Shown here piece after piece: positions 53,942-54,961 of a stretch of 54,961 nt of DNA (within the stretch, counting starts at the first letter, position 1; every line of letters starts with the position of its first letter). The notes under the pieces were generated by a model. It ran no database searches, was not told the origin of the DNA, and worked only from the letters and a program-made list of their open reading frames with translations. Both the position numbers and the translations under genes were made by a program. Source of the stretch: an uncultured Methanobrevibacter sp. (GTDB lineage: Archaea > Methanobacteriota > Methanobacteria > Methanobacteriales > Methanobacteriaceae); NCBI RefSeq assembly GCF_902788255.1, contig NZ_CADAJR010000002.1:1-54961 (forward strand), given 5' to 3'.

Positions 53942-54634
53942 ATGACTGATGTGAAAGCAGGAGTTGAATATAAAATCAATGTAGACGGTAATTCCTTTTT
54001 GCTGGATAGCAAGAAATATAACTTGCTTGTATCTATTTTGGAAACTGGTTCTTTAACTTCAGCCGCTAAGGAAATCAACGTTTCTTATAGGACTGCATTA
54101 AACTATATTGATAAAATCGAGTCTTCACTTGAAGTAAAGGTTGTCAATACAACCAAAGGCGGAAAAGGTGGGGGCGGCGGAACCACTTTGACCAGTGAAG
54201 GTTACTCCATCTTAAAGGAATGTAAAAAGATTAATGCTATTATGGAACTTCACAAGGATGTTAATGAAATTGAGGCTGAAATTGTAAGCATAAACGATGT
54301 GAAAGGGGTCATGACCATCAAAATGGAGGAATTTGAAATAAACGCTCCATTGAACAGGAACTATGAGGTTGGCGACCATATCCTGGCATTGATCAGCTAT
54401 GACAATATTTTCATAATGCTCGAACCGCAGACTTCAAGCATTAGAAATATCCTGAAGGGTCAAATTGTAGAAATGAGACTTGAAGGTGAAATAATTCGTG
54501 TCAAAATCAATGTGGGCGGTGTGACCTTGTGCAGTGACATCACCGTATCTGCCGAGAAGGAACTGAGTTTGAACATTGGTAAAGAGGTCTATGTTGGTTT
54601 CAAGGCAATGTCTGTCGCAACTTTAAAGTTATAG
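53942..54634 (+). CDS. ModE-like transcriptional regulator (winged helix plus TOBE)
   Basis: 230 residues. The N-terminal LysR-type winged helix (about 15-105) contains SILETGSLTSAAKEINVSYRTALNYIDKIE and the typical ModE wing GGKGGGGGTTLTSEG. The C-terminal part has a mop/TOBE-like segment (NILKGQIVEMRLEGEIIRVKINVGG to the end), which binds molybdate or tungstate in known members. It likely controls molybdate/tungstate uptake or formylmethanofuran dehydrogenase genes, none of which are in view. Ribosome binding site GGGGGATT. A ferredoxin gene follows 9 bp later. Confidence 0.9.
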   Translation: MTDVKAGVEYKINVDGNSFLLDSKKYNLLVSILETGSLTSAAKEINVSYRTALNYIDKIESSLEVKVVNTTKGGKGGGGGTTLTSEGYSILKECKKINAIMELHKDVNEIEAEIVSINDVKGVMTIKMEEFEINAPLNRNYEVGDHILALISYDNIFIMLEPQTSSIRNILKGQIVEMRLEGEIIRVKINVGGVTLCSDITVSAEKELSLNIGKEVYVGFKAMSVATLKL

Positions 54635-54643
54635 GTGATAAGT

Positions 54644-54847
54644 ATGCCGTTGCAAATTTTGGTCGATGAGGAAAAATGTATTGGTTGTGGAGAGTGTGCG
54701 GAGATTTGTCCAAAGTCTGCTAAAATTTGGAAAGTTGGAAGAGTTGCACGTATATTGGATTTAAGATATTGTCATGTTTGTACAATATGTGCAATGAAAT
54801 GTCCGACAGACTGTATTAAAATTATACGTCCGGGTGAAGAACCCTAA
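54644..54847 (+). CDS. ferredoxin with two 4Fe-4S clusters
   Basis: 67 residues from ATG 54644; the GTG nine bases earlier belongs to the GGTGAT ribosome binding site. Two CxxCxxCxxxCP motifs: CIGCGECAEICPKSAK and CHVCTICAMKCPTDC, the latter in the second half. A low-potential electron carrier. It follows the ModE-like regulator directly and probably shares its transcript. Confidence 0.92.
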   Translation: MPLQILVDEEKCIGCGECAEICPKSAKIWKVGRVARILDLRYCHVCTICAMKCPTDCIKIIRPGEEP

Positions 54848-54886
54848 ATTATTTAAGCTAAAATTAATTATTTGATAGGTTAGATT

Positions 54887-54961
54887 ATGGCAAGAATTTC
54901 AAACAAGTCAAGAAAAACATCAGAGACTGACATAACCATAAAGATGGATTTGGATGGAACA
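54887..54961 (+). CDS. hisB: imidazoleglycerol-phosphate dehydratase, N-terminal fragment (cut by window edge)
   Basis: Only 25 residues are present: ARISNKSRKTSETDITIKM, then DLDGT. This is the conserved start of HisB, which removes water from imidazoleglycerol phosphate in histidine synthesis. ATG 54887 after GATAGGTTA. The frame runs on past the window. Confidence 0.8.
   Translation, partial: MARISNKSRKTSETDITIKMDLDGT

Noticed and set aside
1-54961. tRNA, rRNA, CRISPR array, insertion sequence or prophage
   Set aside because: No cloverleaf-like sequence with a TTCGAAT-type arm, no spaced direct repeats, no transposase, integrase or phage genes were seen.

Overview
This 55 kb window is AT-rich archaeal DNA from a methanogen of the Methanobrevibacter type. 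The evidence is a methanogenesis marker 12 protein, the F430-pathway amidase CfbB, a fused Fae-Hps enzyme, archaeal-type AspS and ThrS, an LSm protein, TATA-box promoters with GGTGAT-type ribosome binding sites, and large surface adhesin-like proteins with Lys-rich Ig-like C-termini. The identification is inferred from content only.

Layout. 1-1300: the end of a MATE exporter and a damaged HAD nucleotidase gene. 1300-10730: an accessory surface-protein island in which a two-gene cassette occurs three times in the order A-B, A-B, A-B. A proteins have one Cna_B-like domain, a sequon-rich stalk and a C-terminal membrane anchor. B proteins are secreted beta-rich proteins with a Lys-rich Ig-like C-terminus. 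A1 has lost its 5' end. A2 carries a segment that looks almost exactly like a vertebrate AHNAK repeat. 11000-21250: housekeeping genes (ilvD, hisD, acetyltransferase, aspS, flavoprotein, cbiC, hemL, signal peptidase, argS). 21320-23690: a MATE-MarR-nitroreductase operon behind two palindromic operators; the nitroreductase has an in-frame amber stop. 23750-32670: purD, a TMEM175-like channel, argF, small membrane proteins, ilvB-ilvN-carbonic anhydrase, ilvC, marker 12 and an LSm protein. 32748-41925: a 47-aa ORF, surE, a membrane nuclease-fold protein, a polymerase-like membrane protein, cfbB, thrS, fae-hps, a zinc-ribbon protein and a coiled-coil protein.

42098-48792 is a four-gene operon: a giant exported, membrane-anchored CobN-like chelatase, a DUF2162 membrane protein with a CPCC motif, a MotA/TolQ/ExbB channel and an ExbD-like DUF2149 protein. 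It looks like an ion-gradient-driven extracytoplasmic metal or tetrapyrrole machine. It is followed by a DUF3344 adhesin, an Fe-S flavoprotein, a flippase, a ModE-like regulator, a ferredoxin and the start of hisB.

The two most unusual parts are the A-B surface cassettes (predicted isopeptide domain with variable inserts, one AHNAK-like) and the exported CobN/ExbB/ExbD-like operon. Function assignments rest on motifs read by eye; no database search was run.
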